From assembly GCA_022432975.1 (NCBI GenBank), contig CM039509.1:40954209-41018208 (forward strand): a DNA stretch of 64,000 nucleotides, read 5' to 3'. The position numbers and the translations under genes were made by a program. Positions 9,921 through 23,215 of the stretch are shown in pieces (the first letter of the stretch is position 1; every line of letters starts with the position of its first letter). Under the pieces are notes generated by a model. The model had not been told where the DNA came from. It saw only the letters and a program-made list of their open reading frames with translations, and ran no database searches. The stretch is from Begonia masoniana. Taxonomy: Eukaryota > Streptophyta > Magnoliopsida > Cucurbitales > Begoniaceae.

Positions 9921-12900
9921 GAACCCCAAAATAGTTAGAGGTCAGCAGAGGGAGACCAATGAGGATTGCAATGTCATTGCTCAGTTGACAGAGTTAGTCA
10001 TGCGCCAATCTCGCCAGATCGAACAGCTGATGGCTGCTAGAGAAGAGCAAGCAAATTCTAGTACTAATGCAACTCATGATCATGGTGGTGAACGTTTTCA
10101 TCGACTTCGACCCCCGACATTCAATGGTCGAGTTTCAGATCCTGTTTATGCTGATGAATGGATTCGTAAGATGGAAGACATGTTCAAGTATGCAAAGGTT
10201 GAGGAAGGGGACAGGGTAACATATGCTATTTTCCACCTGGAATTGGATGCCAGGCACTGGTGGGACTCGATTCAGAGCACCGTTAATGCAGGAGCTATGA
10301 CCTGGGAAATGTTCAAGACTGCTTTCTTTGACAAGTATTTCAATAGGACTATTCGAGCCAACAAGAAGAAGGAGTTCATGAGTTTACGCCAATCTGGCTC
10401 TGTGACAGATTACATATGTAAATTTGAGGCTTTATCACGGTTCGCTTCCCGATTGGTTGAAGATGATGAAGACAAGATCCACCAATTTGTTCAAGGATTG
10501 AAGCCGAGCCTGTACATGAGAGTAAAGACTGCTGGAATACACAACGTACCTTATGCTGAAGTGACAGCTAAGGCTCTAGAACTGGAAGAGGCTGAGATAA
10601 CGACTTATGCACAGCGTGAACAACCAAGGAAGTTCACTAAAGAGGCTCAGCCGCCACCACGTCAGAACAAAGGATGGCAACCGCAACAGAACATGGGACC
10701 ACAACAGCAACAGCAAGGTATAAAGAGACCCTTCAGTCCAAATGATGATCAGGGAAAAGGAAAGCGACCAATGGCCCCTCTATGCCCCACCTGTCAGAAG
10801 AACCATCCCGGCGAATGCAAGTTACTTTCTGGCCGCTGTTTTAGATGTGACAAGGTCGGACATGTAGTCAGAGACTGCCCCATGCCACCAGACCCCAACC
10901 GAGCAATAATAGCATCCAGAGTCTTTGCTATGATGGAGGATGAAGATGTTGTGCAGCATACGGTCATAACAGGTACAATTATGATATGTGGTGTTACTGC
11001 TTATACACTTATAGACACAGGAGCCACACACTCATTCATAGCAACCCTGTTTGTCTGTAAGCATAAATTAGGATACTTATCGGCTGATAGGCCATATAGT
11101 GTCATGTTACCGTCAGGGAAATCCTTACATTCTGAACAGATAGTGAAGGGTGACATTGTGTCCTTAGGAGATAAGAAGTTATATGTAGAACTGATTGTAA
11201 TTGACATGAAGGGATATGAGGTTATATTAGGGATGGATTGGTTATCCAGACATTATGCCACAATAAGTTGTAGGTCTGGATTAGTCGAGTTTCGACCCCC
11301 AAATGGAAATCGGTATACCTTCCAAGCTATACCAAAAATAAGTAAGATACCGATTATTTCCTCGCTAATGACTCAACGGTTATTGAAAGATGGTTGTGAG
11401 AGTTATCTAGCTAGTGTAAACGACATTCGGGTAAAGAACAAAGTAGAACTGCAAGATATTTCTATAGTCCGAGATTTCCCTGAAGCATTTTTTGATGATT
11501 TGCCAGGATTACCACCTGATAGAGAAATAGAGTTTGTAATTGATACATGTCCTGAGGCATTACCCGTATCTAAGAATCCTTATCGCATGGCACATGTTGA
11601 ACTAAAGGAATTAAAACTCCAACTACAGGAATTAGTAGACAAGGGATTCATACGCTCTAGTAGTTCTCCCTGGGGTGCACCTGTGTTATTTGTTAAGAAG
11701 AAAGATGGTTCCCTAAGGATGTGCATAGACTACCGAGAACTGAACAAGTTGACAGTTAAGAATAAGTACCCCTTGCCCCGAATTGATGACTTGTTTGACC
11801 AATTACAAGGAGCTAAAGTGTTTTCAAAGATTGACTTGCGTTCGGGGTACTACCAACTGAAGGTTAAGGAGAGTGATATACCTAAGATGCCTTCAGGACC
11901 TGTTATGGACATTATGAATTCCTTGTAATGTCATTTGGACTGACTAATGCACCTGCAGCTTTTATGGATTTGATGAACAGAGTGTTTCGTGAATACTTGG
12001 ATAAGTTTGTGATTGTATTCATAGATGATATTCTTATATACACACAGACTGAAGCTGACCATGCAGAACACTTAAGAATAGTTTTGACAACCCTGAGACA
12101 GCAACAACTTTATGCCAAGTTATCCAAATGTGAGTTCTGGTTGGATAAGGTTAACTTTTTAGGTCATGTCATTTCTGCTGAAGGTATATTAGTAGATCCA
12201 ACCAAGATTCAGGCTGTTAAGGACTGGCCACAGCCGAGGAATGTCAGTGAAGTCCGTAGTTTTCTTGGTTTGGCAGGCTATTATAGGAAGTTTATTAAAT
12301 GATTTTCTATGATAGCTAAACCCTTAACTAGTTTGACAAAGAAGGACACCAAGTACTCTTGGACCGAAGCTTGTGAAGATGGCTTCCAGACACTTAAGTT
12401 GAAGTTGACGACAGCCCCACTTTTGACTCTTCCAACTGAAGAAGGAAAGTTTAGTGTCTATTGTGACGCTTCTAAAGTTGGTCTGGGGTGTGTTTTGATG
12501 CAAGAAGGCAAGGTTATAGCATATGCTTCTAGGCAGCTAAAAAGTTATGAACAGAACTACCCCACTCATGATTTGGAGTTAGCTGCTGTTGTCTTTGCAC
12601 TGAAAATTTAGAGACACTATTTGTATGGACAGTAGTGCGAAGTGTTTTCTGACCACAAGAGCTTAAAGTATCTCTTCACTCAAAAAGAATTAAACATGAG
12701 ACAGAGACGTTGGTTAGAATTTTTTAAAGATTATGACTTTGAAATTAACTATCATCCAGGCAAGGCTAATGCTGTAGCCGATGCTTTAAGCAGAATGTCT
12801 AAGACGATGCAACCCGCGGTATCAACCATGTCTGTACCTTTGAGGAAGGAAGTTCAGAAGTTCGAATTGGAAATAGTTCCCGAACTGTCAGCTTTACTGG

Positions 12901-14347
12901 CTGATTTATCTATTTGACCAACTATTTTGGACAGGATCAAGGAGGCACAGCAAAAGGATTTGAAGGAGAATAGTAGCATGATGAGTAAGTTAAAGGACGC
13001 CTCCCCTGAGTTTAGCCTCTCTAATGATGGTATTTTGAAATTTAGGAATCGATGGTATATTCCATGCAATGAGGAATTACGTAAGTTGATTTTGGCCGAG
13101 GCTCACTCATCCCCCTTCTCTGTACATCCTGGTAGCACCAAGATGTATCGAGACTTGAAGTTACATTATTGGTGGCCAAATTTAAAGAGAGACGTGGCTA
13201 AGTTTGTTGAGTCATGCTTGGTGTGCCAGCAAGTTAAAGCAGAACACCAACGACCAGGAGGTACTCTTCAACCCCTACCGACCCCCGAATGGAAGTGGGA
13301 GAGTATTGCCATGGATTTTGTAGTGAGATTACCAAGGACGACTAAAGGACATGATAGTATTTGGGTTGGTTGACAGAATGACTAAATCAGCACACTTTAT
13401 ACCCGTAAGAATGACTTTTACAATGGAACAACTTGCTAGCCTGTACATTCAGAAAATTATCAGATTGCATGGGATCCCCTTGTCTATTGTCTCCGATCGT
13501 GACCCTAGATTCACCTCAAGATTCTGGCAAAGTTTGCAAGGCACATTAGGGATAAAATTGTTTTTCAGCACTGCTTTTCACCCTTAAACCGATGGTCAAT
13601 CTGAGAGGACTATTCAGATACTTGAAGATATGTTGAGAGCGTGTGTGCTGGATTTCCAGACATCTTGGAGTTGATACTTACCCTTAGTGGAATTCTCCTA
13701 TAATAACAATTATCAGTCCACCATTGGTATGGCACCTTATGAAGCACTGTATGGCAGGAAATGTAGGTCGCCCCTATATTGGGATGAGGTTGGTGAAGCA
13801 AAACTTCTAGGCCCCGAAATTTTACAACAGATGTCAGATAAGATTTCTATTATTAGGAAAAGAATGATGACTGCGCAAAGCCGAGAGAAGTGTTATACAG
13901 ATCAAAGAAGAAGAGATCTTGAGTTTGCGGTAGGAGATGAAGTATTCCTAAAGATTTCACCGTTTAAAGGAGTCTTAAGATTTGGCAAAAAGGAAAAACT
14001 TACTCCACGATTTATTGGACCCTTCTCTGTCATGGCAAGAATTGGTAGTACAGCTTACAGACTGCAATTGCCTCCATCATTGGACAAAGTTCATAACGTA
14101 TTCCATGTATCAATGTTAAGGAAATGCATACAGGATCCGATGCATGTTATCCAGCCAACAAATATTGAACTAGAGCCGACACTGGTGTATGAAGAGAAGC
14201 CGGTACAGTTATTGGAATCTGCAGTTAAGACCCTGAGGAAAAAAGAGTCCGCTAGTGAAAGTTTTATGGAAAAATCATGGCTTTGAAGAAGCCACATGGG
14301 AGCGACAGCAGGACATGTTGGACAAATATCCAGAGCTATTTAATTGA
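9862..14347 (+). pseudogene. Gypsy-2 gag-pol, frameshifted and nonsense-bearing
   Basis: Order: gag capsid region ([20 protein letters not shown]), zinc knuckle [14 protein letters not shown] (near 10838), protease [10 protein letters not shown] (near 11010), reverse transcriptase with FIDDILIY (near 12020), RNase H ([11 protein letters not shown]), integrase HHCC and D-D-E core ([17 protein letters not shown]), and a C-terminal chromodomain-like tail ending in TGA at 14345. A one-base loss near 11887 shifts the frame just before the RT palm. Stops lie at 12300, 12609, 12633, 12915, 13585 and about 13672, with further shifts near 13360 and 14255. The expected start appears mutated: where Gypsy-3 has ATGGTGAGAGG, this copy has ATAGTTAGAGG (about 9930). 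The in-frame upstream ATG at 9862 lies in the leader and is probably not authentic. Confidence 0.92.
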
Positions 14348-14373
14348 TCAATTTTCGAGGACGAAAATTTTGT

Positions 14374-14388
14374 TTAAGGAGGGGTGGA
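14374..14388 (+). other. Gypsy-2 polypurine tract
   Basis: TTAAGGAGGGGTGGA directly before the 3' LTR start TGTAACACCC. This primes plus-strand synthesis in LTR elements. Confidence 0.85.
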
Positions 14389-15852
14389 TGTAACACCCGA
14401 CAACTTCAACCAGGTGACTTCCTAACTGAATTAACGGTCATGATTATTCAATCTTCATGATTTAGAATTTTATACCAAGCTTAATTAATTACATGTGGAT
14501 TTAAACTAGGTTGTGTGGCAAAGTTGTAATAATGGAGGTTTGAGACCGGTATTTAAAGAAAATGGAAAGGGTTCAAACTTCATTTTAAACCACTATAGCC
14601 GACATCTTCTACTCTCGACGATTTCTTCTCTTCCGAGCTCTCGTTCTCAGTCAGCTGGAAATCCCTCCTTTGACGATCGGTTTCCTTGCTTACCTCTCGG
14701 CTACTTTGTGCTCGAGATACGAGTTTAGCAATGTAGCTATCTGTTAGTTGTTAAGCTCTGTTTTCAGCTATGTGTTGAAGTTTTGGATTCTTCAATGGCC
14801 GAGTAACAGTAAGGACATTTTGAAAACCCGAGATTAGTAATGCTTTCCAAATCGATTCTGGGCACTTAAAATAATCAATCCTGATTAATCGTAGTTGAAT
14901 CTAGCTGTTATGGTTTTTAGATTTCAGACTGTGCACAGAGAAACTAGACTAAGGGATTCGGGAATGATTTAAGCTATTAGACTCTAGTGTGGCTAGTGAT
15001 TAGGACTATTAGAATTTTGTTTTAACTACTGCAATGTAAATATTTTAGGTGATGAAGTCTGATGAAAAGGAGCTCAAGTTGCTAAGGAAAACAGGTAAGT
15101 GAATGTATAGGTTTCTCGGTCATTAGGACCCTACATCAAGGGATGCTAGGTAGAAACTCATACGATGTTTAGAAGTCTCCTTTATGTTACTGTCTAATGT
15201 TTATGCTGATAATTAGCTCAATGGTAAGGTTTCATGTTGGATAGCGTTCTGTTCTGTAGCTTGATGATTTAAGGATTTTCATGTTCATGCATCATGAATG
15301 TTTTATGCATATGAAAATGTTTTAAGAGCATGTTTTCTCACGAACAAGATAAGGATATAAAACTTATGCAACGTGAATTAAGTGAGGGTTGGGGGCGGTT
15401 TGGCGTATGTCACTGTCCAAAAGAAGAACCATGATACGACCCGCAAGGGAACTATGTGCACTCTCACTGTCAAACCCCCTTTATCGGCACAAATCCTCCC
15501 TTAATCCACACAACATGAACGGAGAATATGAACGATGAACATGAATGATGTATATGAATGATGTATATGAATGATGAATATGAATGAAGAATATGAATGA
15601 TGAGCATGAATGATGATTATGAACAATGAATATGAATGATGATCAAGAATGAAGACTTTGAGTGTGAATATGAATACGAAAAGATTTATGAGCTTTTGTT
15701 TCTTAAAATGAGCATTCATGCATACTTGATAGTATTGCATTTCTTACTAAGCATTAGGCTTATAGTTTATACCTTATGATGTAGGCGAAGATTTAACAAG
15801 TGAAGATTCCAAATTTAGTGATGATGTCTAAGGCTGGTTGCAGGGTGGTGCT

Positions 15853-17213
15853 TGTAGGATCGAGATTGTCTAAGAGGGGGGTGAATTAGACCTTTTTAAA
15901 ATTTTCTTAATTACTAAACACAAGCAGTCAATCAGTAACAGTAAGAGAGAGAGAGAGAAAAATCAACACCAGATTTTTACGTGGTTCGGCCAAACCTTGC
16001 CTACATCCACGCTTCAAGGTTCACCCCTTGAAGATCCTTAACCTTCTCCTCAGTGAGAAAAACATATCGGAATTTCGGGCTCCGATCAACTGCCTTTACA
16101 ATTCAGGATTGAACTTCACAGGCGTCAATCCACTGCCTTATACACGATGTTGAGTTCGTAAATGGAAAGCTCAGACTACACTCTCACAAGGATTGAATCT
16201 CAAGTTAAAATCGAGAGGTGTAGAAAAAATTATACAGAGTATGATAAAATTTCGCAGGTTAGGGCTCAGGAATTCAATTTGCAAAAGTTGTATTTTCGTG
16301 CTCTAACCTCGGCTTAAATACTTTATCTTCTTTTTTGGCTCAAAATTAAATGCTTCTTTCTTCAAATGAAAAATGTTACCGTTGGGAAGCATCCGTACTA
16401 GATCAGGTAGCCATTGCCGTCTGTAGTTGCAAGTCCTCATCGCCATTAAAGTTCTGGAGTTAATGCTGAAAACGACGTCACTTTAGCTTTTCGGCTATTT
16501 TAAAATCTGGCGAAAGATCACCAGTTTAAACAGCTTCAAAACAGATCGCCACGTCATCGACATATGTATCTTCAACGCCATCGGTAGATGCAACACGAAT
16601 AAGCTATCGGCATGAGCAAGCTTTGAACTTCATCGGCATGATGCATCTTGAAACTTCATCGGTAGATGTATTCTGAAAAGCCATTGGCAGATGCACCTTG
16701 AAAGTTCATCGGCAGGAACAGCTTGAAAGTGCTATCGGCAGATGCAGCTTGAAAGGCCATCGGCAGATGCAGCTTGAAAGCCATCGACAGATGCAGCTTG
16801 AAAGTTATCGGCAGATGAGGGCTTTGAATTCCATCGGTAGATGCACCTTGAAAAATTGTCGGCAGATGCATGTTGAACTTCATCGGCTTGATGACTCCAT
16901 CGGCAGATGCAAGTTGATATGTCATCGGCAGATGCAGGCTTTGGAGACCATCGACAGATGCACACCTTGTTCTCTATCGGCTGATGTATTTTCTTGTACT
17001 GTATCGGCAGATGCACGCCTTGTACACTTAACCAATATTATTAGAACACTAAAATACCTTTTTCAAGGGTATTTCCAAAGGATTAAAATCAAATGTATAA
17101 TTCAATATTCTCATTCTTTTAAACATAATCAACATAATCAAATTATTTACTTATCATTAAAAAAAAAACCTCATCAAAAACATATTTAGACTTAAACTCT
17201 ATTTAAGTCAACA
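15853..17213 (-). repeat. Copia-B 3' LTR
   Basis: 1,361 bp, TGTAGG...TCAACA on the plus strand. It differs from the 5' LTR by scattered substitutions, GA-run length and about 40 bp near 16257-16300 that are absent at the corresponding place in the other copy (near 25268). It contains a repeat block at 16556-17010. Confidence 0.93.
16556..17010. repeat. ATCGGYAGATGCA repeat block in the Copia-B 3' LTR
   Basis: About 17 degenerate units of roughly 23-30 bp built on CATCGGCAGATGCAGCTTG plus a short A-rich spacer. The same block is at 25530-25990 in the 5' LTR. Frames through it are low-complexity artefacts. Confidence 0.88.
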
Positions 17214-17227
17214 ATCTCCCCTTTTTT
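17214..17227 (-). other. Copia-B polypurine tract
   Basis: On the minus strand AAAAAAGGGGAGAT directly precedes the 3' LTR start TGTTGACTTAA. Confidence 0.85.
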
Positions 17228-17635
17228 GATGATGACAAGATACTTATGTAAATTTGATTAATGGTTACTCTCCCCCATAATTCTAGCTCTCCCATAGCAC
17301 ATGCATATATTCTAAAAACGAACACGGAGCAACCAAAGTTTCACAACCATGCATATATCGAGATTTTTTTTTTTCAGATTTCCAAAAACATAGTAACTGA
17401 AACATGCATATTATCCATCAATCAAATATAAATCTGAAACATGCATATCATCCAGCAATCAAATATAAATCTGAAACACGCATATCATCCAGCAATCAAA
17501 TATATTCTCCCCCATTGACATTATCAAAAACAATCAGAGAGACACCAGAAATAATGGATTCAACACAGTTCAGAAAAAACATCAGAGTAATTGCTTTAGA
17601 GAATCAAGAAAGGTGTATGCATTAAATCAAGTCTC

Positions 17636-19756
17636 TTATTTAAAGAAAGCTACAAAATGTGTCCAAAAAGCTTGGCTAATCCAAGCAGGCACTTCACAGT
17701 TTGAATTAAGATAATCATCTACAAGTGCTGGAAGTGAGTGAATATCAAGAGAGAGAGGGGGCTGAGAAGGCACGAGTTCCAGGCATGGAGTAGTCTTTGG
17801 CTGAGGAGCAATAGAGGAAGAGGGACCTTGATACACCACCATGTCCATACATGGAGGAGTTTCAACAGGAGGAGCAGCAGTAGACGCATCAGGAGGAGAG
17901 AATGCAAATTCAGTCTCCTGAAGATCCAGTGTAGTGAAACGCACATCTTCATAAACTTCAGGCTGGGAAAATGGAAGAAAGAGATCTTCATAGCAAGCCT
18001 CTGAGACATTGATTGAACAGGATGGATCAGGTTCGGGTGCAGGAGTCAGATTGTCAATAGAGGTTCAGAATGACTCAAGTTCCCTGACAACCATGCGCCT
18101 ATCAACATCCACTTTCTGAGTTAGCAAACCAAGACTAGTATCTAAATCAGTACGCAAGACTTGGATATTCTTGGCTATCTTGGCATCAAGAGATTGATCA
18201 ATCCTACTTTCAATGGAGCTAAGAGCAGTCTCAATGAGGTCAATAGAGGCCTTCAGCTCATTAAACTGAGTTGCACTCATCGAAGATCTCCTCTGATAAG
18301 TTAGAGGAGTGGCAGGTGGAACTGAGGGAATGGGTGAGAATACTGGTTCTTGAGGAGTGAGGGAAATATGTGGAAGGGCAGGTTGTGAAGGCATCAAGAG
18401 TGCAGGTGAAGGAGGTGAAGGGATTGGAACTTGAGAAGCAGTTATACTGGGAGGAGATAATTGGACTGAAGGAGGTGGTTGGACTGGTGATGGAGCAGCA
18501 ATATCCAGTTGGACTGGAGATGGAGGAGCAATATCCAGTTGGACTGGAGATGGAGGAGCAGGAGGCAGAACCGGTAATAGAGGGACAGGTGGAGGAGATG
18601 GAGGATTTTCTGGAATGAGACGAGGCACAGATGAAGGAGTAGAAATTGCCTCTGAAACAGGTGCTCTTGAGATAGGGGCACGACGCCTTCGCACAAGAGG
18701 AGGAGGTTGAAAACTAGACGCTTGAGATTGAGAAGGGGAATTATTGAATGCAGATATCTCAGATTCATTCCCACCCTCAGCAGTAGACTCCTCTGGCAGG
18801 CTAAGTTTTCTCTTCCGTTTCTTGGCAGCAACAGCCTTAACAGTACCTTGCTTAGAAACATCCAGAACAAGATTCCCTGTTCTTGTTCTCTTGATGCCCA
18901 TTTTCTTAAGAGTGGTTCGGGAATAATAACTTGAAGGTTGAAGACGGAAGGGGTCTTCATCCTCTGGAAAAACAACCTCAAACTGCATAAAAATCTTCAT
19001 GAGCAGCAGATTGTAGGGAAAAGAGGTAGCCCGTGATGACACTGCTTGAATCATCCTTCGAACAACAATGAAGCCAAGATTGAAGGGTGTCTTGAAGTAA
19101 ATGGCAAACAGAACAAAAAACTCCATTGCACTAATTTCATCATGATGACCACCCTTAGGGACAATATTGTACCCAATCATTTGATGAAATAACCTGGCCC
19201 TTGCGGTCAGGTGTTTACCTTTAAGAGGATCAGGAGTGTGATTGGGGTCATTTACTATAAGCCGTAGAAAGCTCTCACCATCAGATGTACCAAAGAAAGG
19301 AAGCTCAGTGCCGGATACATATTTATAAGGGCAGCTATCCAAATGGGAGACTTCCAGAAGAGCATTAATGTACTGGGGAGTGATTTCTATGTGTTTGTTA
19401 TACACATAGCTCCTAATGATGAAGAAATCAGAGGTGAAACTAAGATTGGCGTAGAACATTTTGATGGCTTCCGGATAATAATAGGACTCTACATTAAACA
19501 GACCTAGTAACCCGAGATCTTTCAAGGGTTCAATAATGTCCATCCCGGCTAAATCATCAAAATCAATCCCTCGACTGGGTATAAGAGATTTGAACTGATA
19601 ATCTTCATGATACCTTACTTCTGCAGCTTTAGTGAGAAAGTAGAGAGAGGGCAACTCTTTTGCTCGGGGAATCACGCGTGGAGGACGAGCTGAAGTTTTG
19701 GCCTTCTTCTGAACCGGTTTGGAAACGGCGCGGGAAGATGAACCCTGAAACTCCAT
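17636..19756 (-). pseudogene. Copia-B ORF3 (extra ORF downstream of pol), one in-frame stop
   Basis: A 707-codon frame from the ATG at 19756 to the stop at 17636, interrupted only by TGA at 18065-18067. An open extension upstream to 19819 lacks an ATG. The N-terminal half resembles the 'putative plant transposon protein' domain seen in extra ORFs of SIRE-type and related elements. Visible features: basic N-terminus (VQKKAKTSARPPR), a globular region (FFIIRSYVYNKHIEITPQYIN; GGHHDEISAMEFFVLFAIYF), a KKRKRK basic patch, then a long Pro/Ser-rich stretch with repeated PSPVQLDIA. A predicted helical segment (FNELKASIDLIETALSSIE) comes just before the stop. The downstream part is acidic and Pro-rich. 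Its role is unknown; 'envelope-like' has been used for such ORFs, but I see no clear signal peptide or transmembrane segment. Confidence 0.78.
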
Positions 19757-20102
19757 TGAAGGAATAGAACTTGCGAGAGAGAGAGAACTGGTAGGGCAGG
19801 GGATTTTCTGAAAGAGCACGAAATGTGAAGTGTCTTTGAAAAGAAGCAGAGTTTAAATGAAAAAGGGCATCGCCCGACGAGATGGAGTCACATGTGTAAG
19901 ACAGATTAACCCGATGGGTCACACGTGTCGGCAGATTAAAAATGCAAATGCATCTTCCGATGCCTACAGAAAAACACAACTTCTTCCGGTGATCTTCCGA
20001 TAGACATGCATCTTCCGATACCTATTGAAGACTCAGCATCTACCGATGCCATCACAGAAGGAAATGCTCTAACACTCAAGAATTTCCAACAGAGGAATAA
20101 AC
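19757..20102 (-). other. Copia-B pol-ORF3 spacer with CATCTTCCGAT words
   Basis: Non-coding stretch of about 346 bp. At 19930-20050 it carries several CATCTTCCGAT / CATCTACCGAT words, related to the repeats in the LTRs of this and the gypsy elements. Any promoter or leader of ORF3 would lie here; none can be named from sequence alone. Confidence 0.5.
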
Positions 20103-23100
20103 TTAGTTTTTCTCAACCCGAATGAGGCCTAGCCTTATTCTAATATTATTGAATGTCTTTTCATCCAAAGGCTTGGTAAAGATGTCGGCCAATTGATCAA
20201 CAGAATTGACAATTAAATATATCACCTCTCTGAATGTGATCTCGAATGAAGTGATATCTAACATCTATATGCTTGGTTCTAGAATGTTGAATAGGATTTT
20301 TAGAAATGTTGATGGCACTGGTGTTGTCACACCGAATAGGAATTCTATCATAAAATAGATTATAATCTTCCAAAGTCTGTTTCATCCAAAGCATTTGTGC
20401 ACAGCAACTGCCTGCAGCAATATATTCACTCTCAGCAGTTGACAATGCAACAGAATTTTGTTTCTTTGAGTACCAGGAAACTAAGGATTCACCAAGGAAT
20501 TGACATGTTCCACTGGTGCTTTTCCTATCAACTAAACTTCCTGCATAATCGGAATCTGAATATCCTATCAGATCAAAGGAAGTGCCTTTAGGATACCATA
20601 AACCAAAATCATAGGTTCCACTTAGATATTTAAAAATCCTCTTGACAGCATTTAAGTGGGATTCCTTAGGAGCAGCCTGAAACCTAGCACATAGGCATAC
20701 ACTAAAGAGTATATCTGGCCGACTTGCAGTCAGATATAACAGTGAACCAATCATACCACGATATTTCTTGATATCCACACTTATACCATTTTCATCCTTG
20801 TCCAATTTAATAGTGGTACTCATGGGAGTTCTAGAGGATTTGACAGATTCTAAACCAAATTTCTTAAGGAGTTCCTTAATGTATTTTTCTTGGCAGAAGA
20901 AAATTCCATCAAAAGATTGACTGATTTGAAATCCTAAGAAGAATTTTAACTCCCTCATCATACTCATTTCAAATTCACTTTGCATGAGGGAGGAAAACTC
21001 ATTACACATATTGACATTAGTAAAACCAAAAATAATGTCATCAACATAAATTTGTACTAACAGAATATCCTTATCCTTTTGCATAGTAAATAGAGTTGAG
21101 TCGGTGTTACCCTTTTTGAAATTCCTTTCCTCAAGGAAGTTCTCAACCTATCATACCAAGCTCTAGAAGCTTGCTTAAGTCCATAAAGAGCCTTCTTAAG
21201 CCTATACACATAATCAGGTTTTGCAAAATCTTCAAATCCTAATGGCTGCTCTACATAAACTTCTCTCTGAATATAACCATTTAAGAAAGCACTCTTCACA
21301 TCCATTTGGAAGAGTGTGAAGTTTTTGTAGCAAGCAAAGGCTAAGAGCATCCTGATTGACTCTAATCTAGCAACAGGTGCAAAGGTTTCCTCAAAATCTA
21401 TTCTTTCTTCTTGATTGTAACCTTTAGCAACCAGTCTAGCCTTATTTCTAACCATAATCCCATTTTCATCTAATTTGTTCTTGTAAACCCATTTAGTTCC
21501 AATAATGGGATGATCCTTAGGCCTTGGAACAAGTTCCCATACCTTGCTCCTTTCAAATTGATTTAACTCTTCTTGCATGGCCAAGATCCAATTTTCATCA
21601 CTCTCGGCTTCTTCAAATTTCTTAGGCTCTACTTGTGAAATGAATGCCACATTGGCACAGAGATTCCTAAGAGAAGCTCTAGTCTTAATTCCTAAAGAAG
21701 GATCACCCAAAACTTCATATATTGGATGATTTTTGACATATTTCCAATCTTTAGGAAGAGCAGGATTTTCATCCTTGACAGGAACAATTTCTAGAGATGT
21801 AGAAGAAGGTTCTATTGGTTTTTCTACTTGAGGAGAAGCACTTGGTTTTTCTAAGGAAAGAGAATCCAGTTGTTTATCCAAAATATCATCCTCATCCACA
21901 TTGATTGTGGGTTGAGGAGACTCATCAAAGTTAACATGAACAGATTCCTCTACAACTAGAGTTCTCCTATTGAATACTCTATAAGCTTTGCTGGAAAGGG
22001 AATAATCCAGAAAAATTCCAAGATCAGATTTGGAATCGAATTTTCCTAAGTTATCCTTAGTGTTTAGAATGAAACATTTGCGGCCAAAGGCTCTAAAGTA
22101 TTTAACAGAAGGAGTTTTTCCACTCCAGAGCTCATATGGAGTTTTCTCAAGAATAGGTATTATGGAGACCCGATTAAGCACATAACAAGCAGTAGCAACA
22201 GCTTCAGCCCAGAAATACTTAGGAAGGGAATTTTCATTAAGCATGGTTCGGGCAAGCTCTTGGAGAGACCTATTTTTCCTCTCAACAACACCATTTTGCT
22301 GAGGGGTCATAGGAGAAGAGAAATTGTGCTCAATTCCATATTTGAGACACAAGAGTTCAAATCTCTCATTTTCAAATTCTCCACCATGATCACTACGAAT
22401 AGCAACAATGGTGAGATCCTTTTCATTTTGAACTATTTTCCTAAAACTAGAAAAGGTGTCAAAAGTCTCATCCTTAGTAGACTTCAGAAAGTGAACCCAA
22501 GTAAATCTAGAAAAATCATCAACAATTACAAATGCATAGAATTTTCCTCCTAAGCTGGCTATATTTGAGGGACCGAAGAGGTCCATGTGAAGGAGTTGAA
22601 GAGGCTTAGAAGTAGAAATTACATTCTTTGATGCAAAGGAACTTTTGATCTGCTTGCCCATTTGGCAGGCATCACAGACCTTATCCTTTTCAAAGGATAT
22701 CTTAGGGATTCCTCTAACTAAGTTCTCCTTAGTAATCTTAGCTAAGGTATCCATCCCTACGTGTCCTAATCTCCTATGCCAGATCCAACAGTCATTAAAA
22801 GAATTCACAGCAAAACATTTTTCAACACTACAATCAATATCATCAATGTCAATGACATAAATATTTTCTTTCCTAAAGCCAGTAAACAGAATTTTGCCAT
22901 TTGCAGCATCTTTAATTATGCATGAATCTGATTTAAATATCACTTCATAACCTTTGTCACATAATTGACTTATGCTGAGCAGATTGTGTTTTAACCCATC
23001 AACTAATAAAACATTTTCTATAATAGGATTGATAGGGTTACCTATGTTGCCAATGCCAACAATTTTACCTTTTTGGTTTCCACCAAAAGTGACACTTCCT

Positions 23101-23207
23101 TTCTTCTTGTTGACAGCAGCAAACTTAGTTGCATCTTCAGTCATATGCCTTGAACAACCACTGTCCAGGTACCATTGATTTCTTAGTGGAGATGCATTAT
23201 CCTGCAA
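20103..23207 (-). pseudogene. Copia-B pol: protease, integrase, RT, RNase H
   Basis: Protease [12 protein letters not shown]; integrase HHCC (HRRLGHVG.. CDACQMGKQ) and D-D-E core ([26 protein letters not shown]); reverse transcriptase ([21 protein letters not shown]); RNase H (GYSDSDYAGS, STAESEYIAA). This is the copia order with integrase before RT. A one-base loss near 21148 shifts frame between RT motifs, and another shift near 20215 separates the final DQLADIFTKPL segment, which ends at TAA 20103-20105. The start of this frame follows TTTCTGTTTTGCAG and has no ATG nearby, so gag and pol are now out of phase at 23208-23216. Active-site residues are otherwise present. Confidence 0.92.
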
Positions 23208-23215
23208 AACAGAAA

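Noticed and set aside
16698..17189. Frames in the Copia-B LTR repeat block (also 25673-26239)
   Set aside because: They follow the ATCGGCAGATGCA repeats on either strand and lie inside the LTR.
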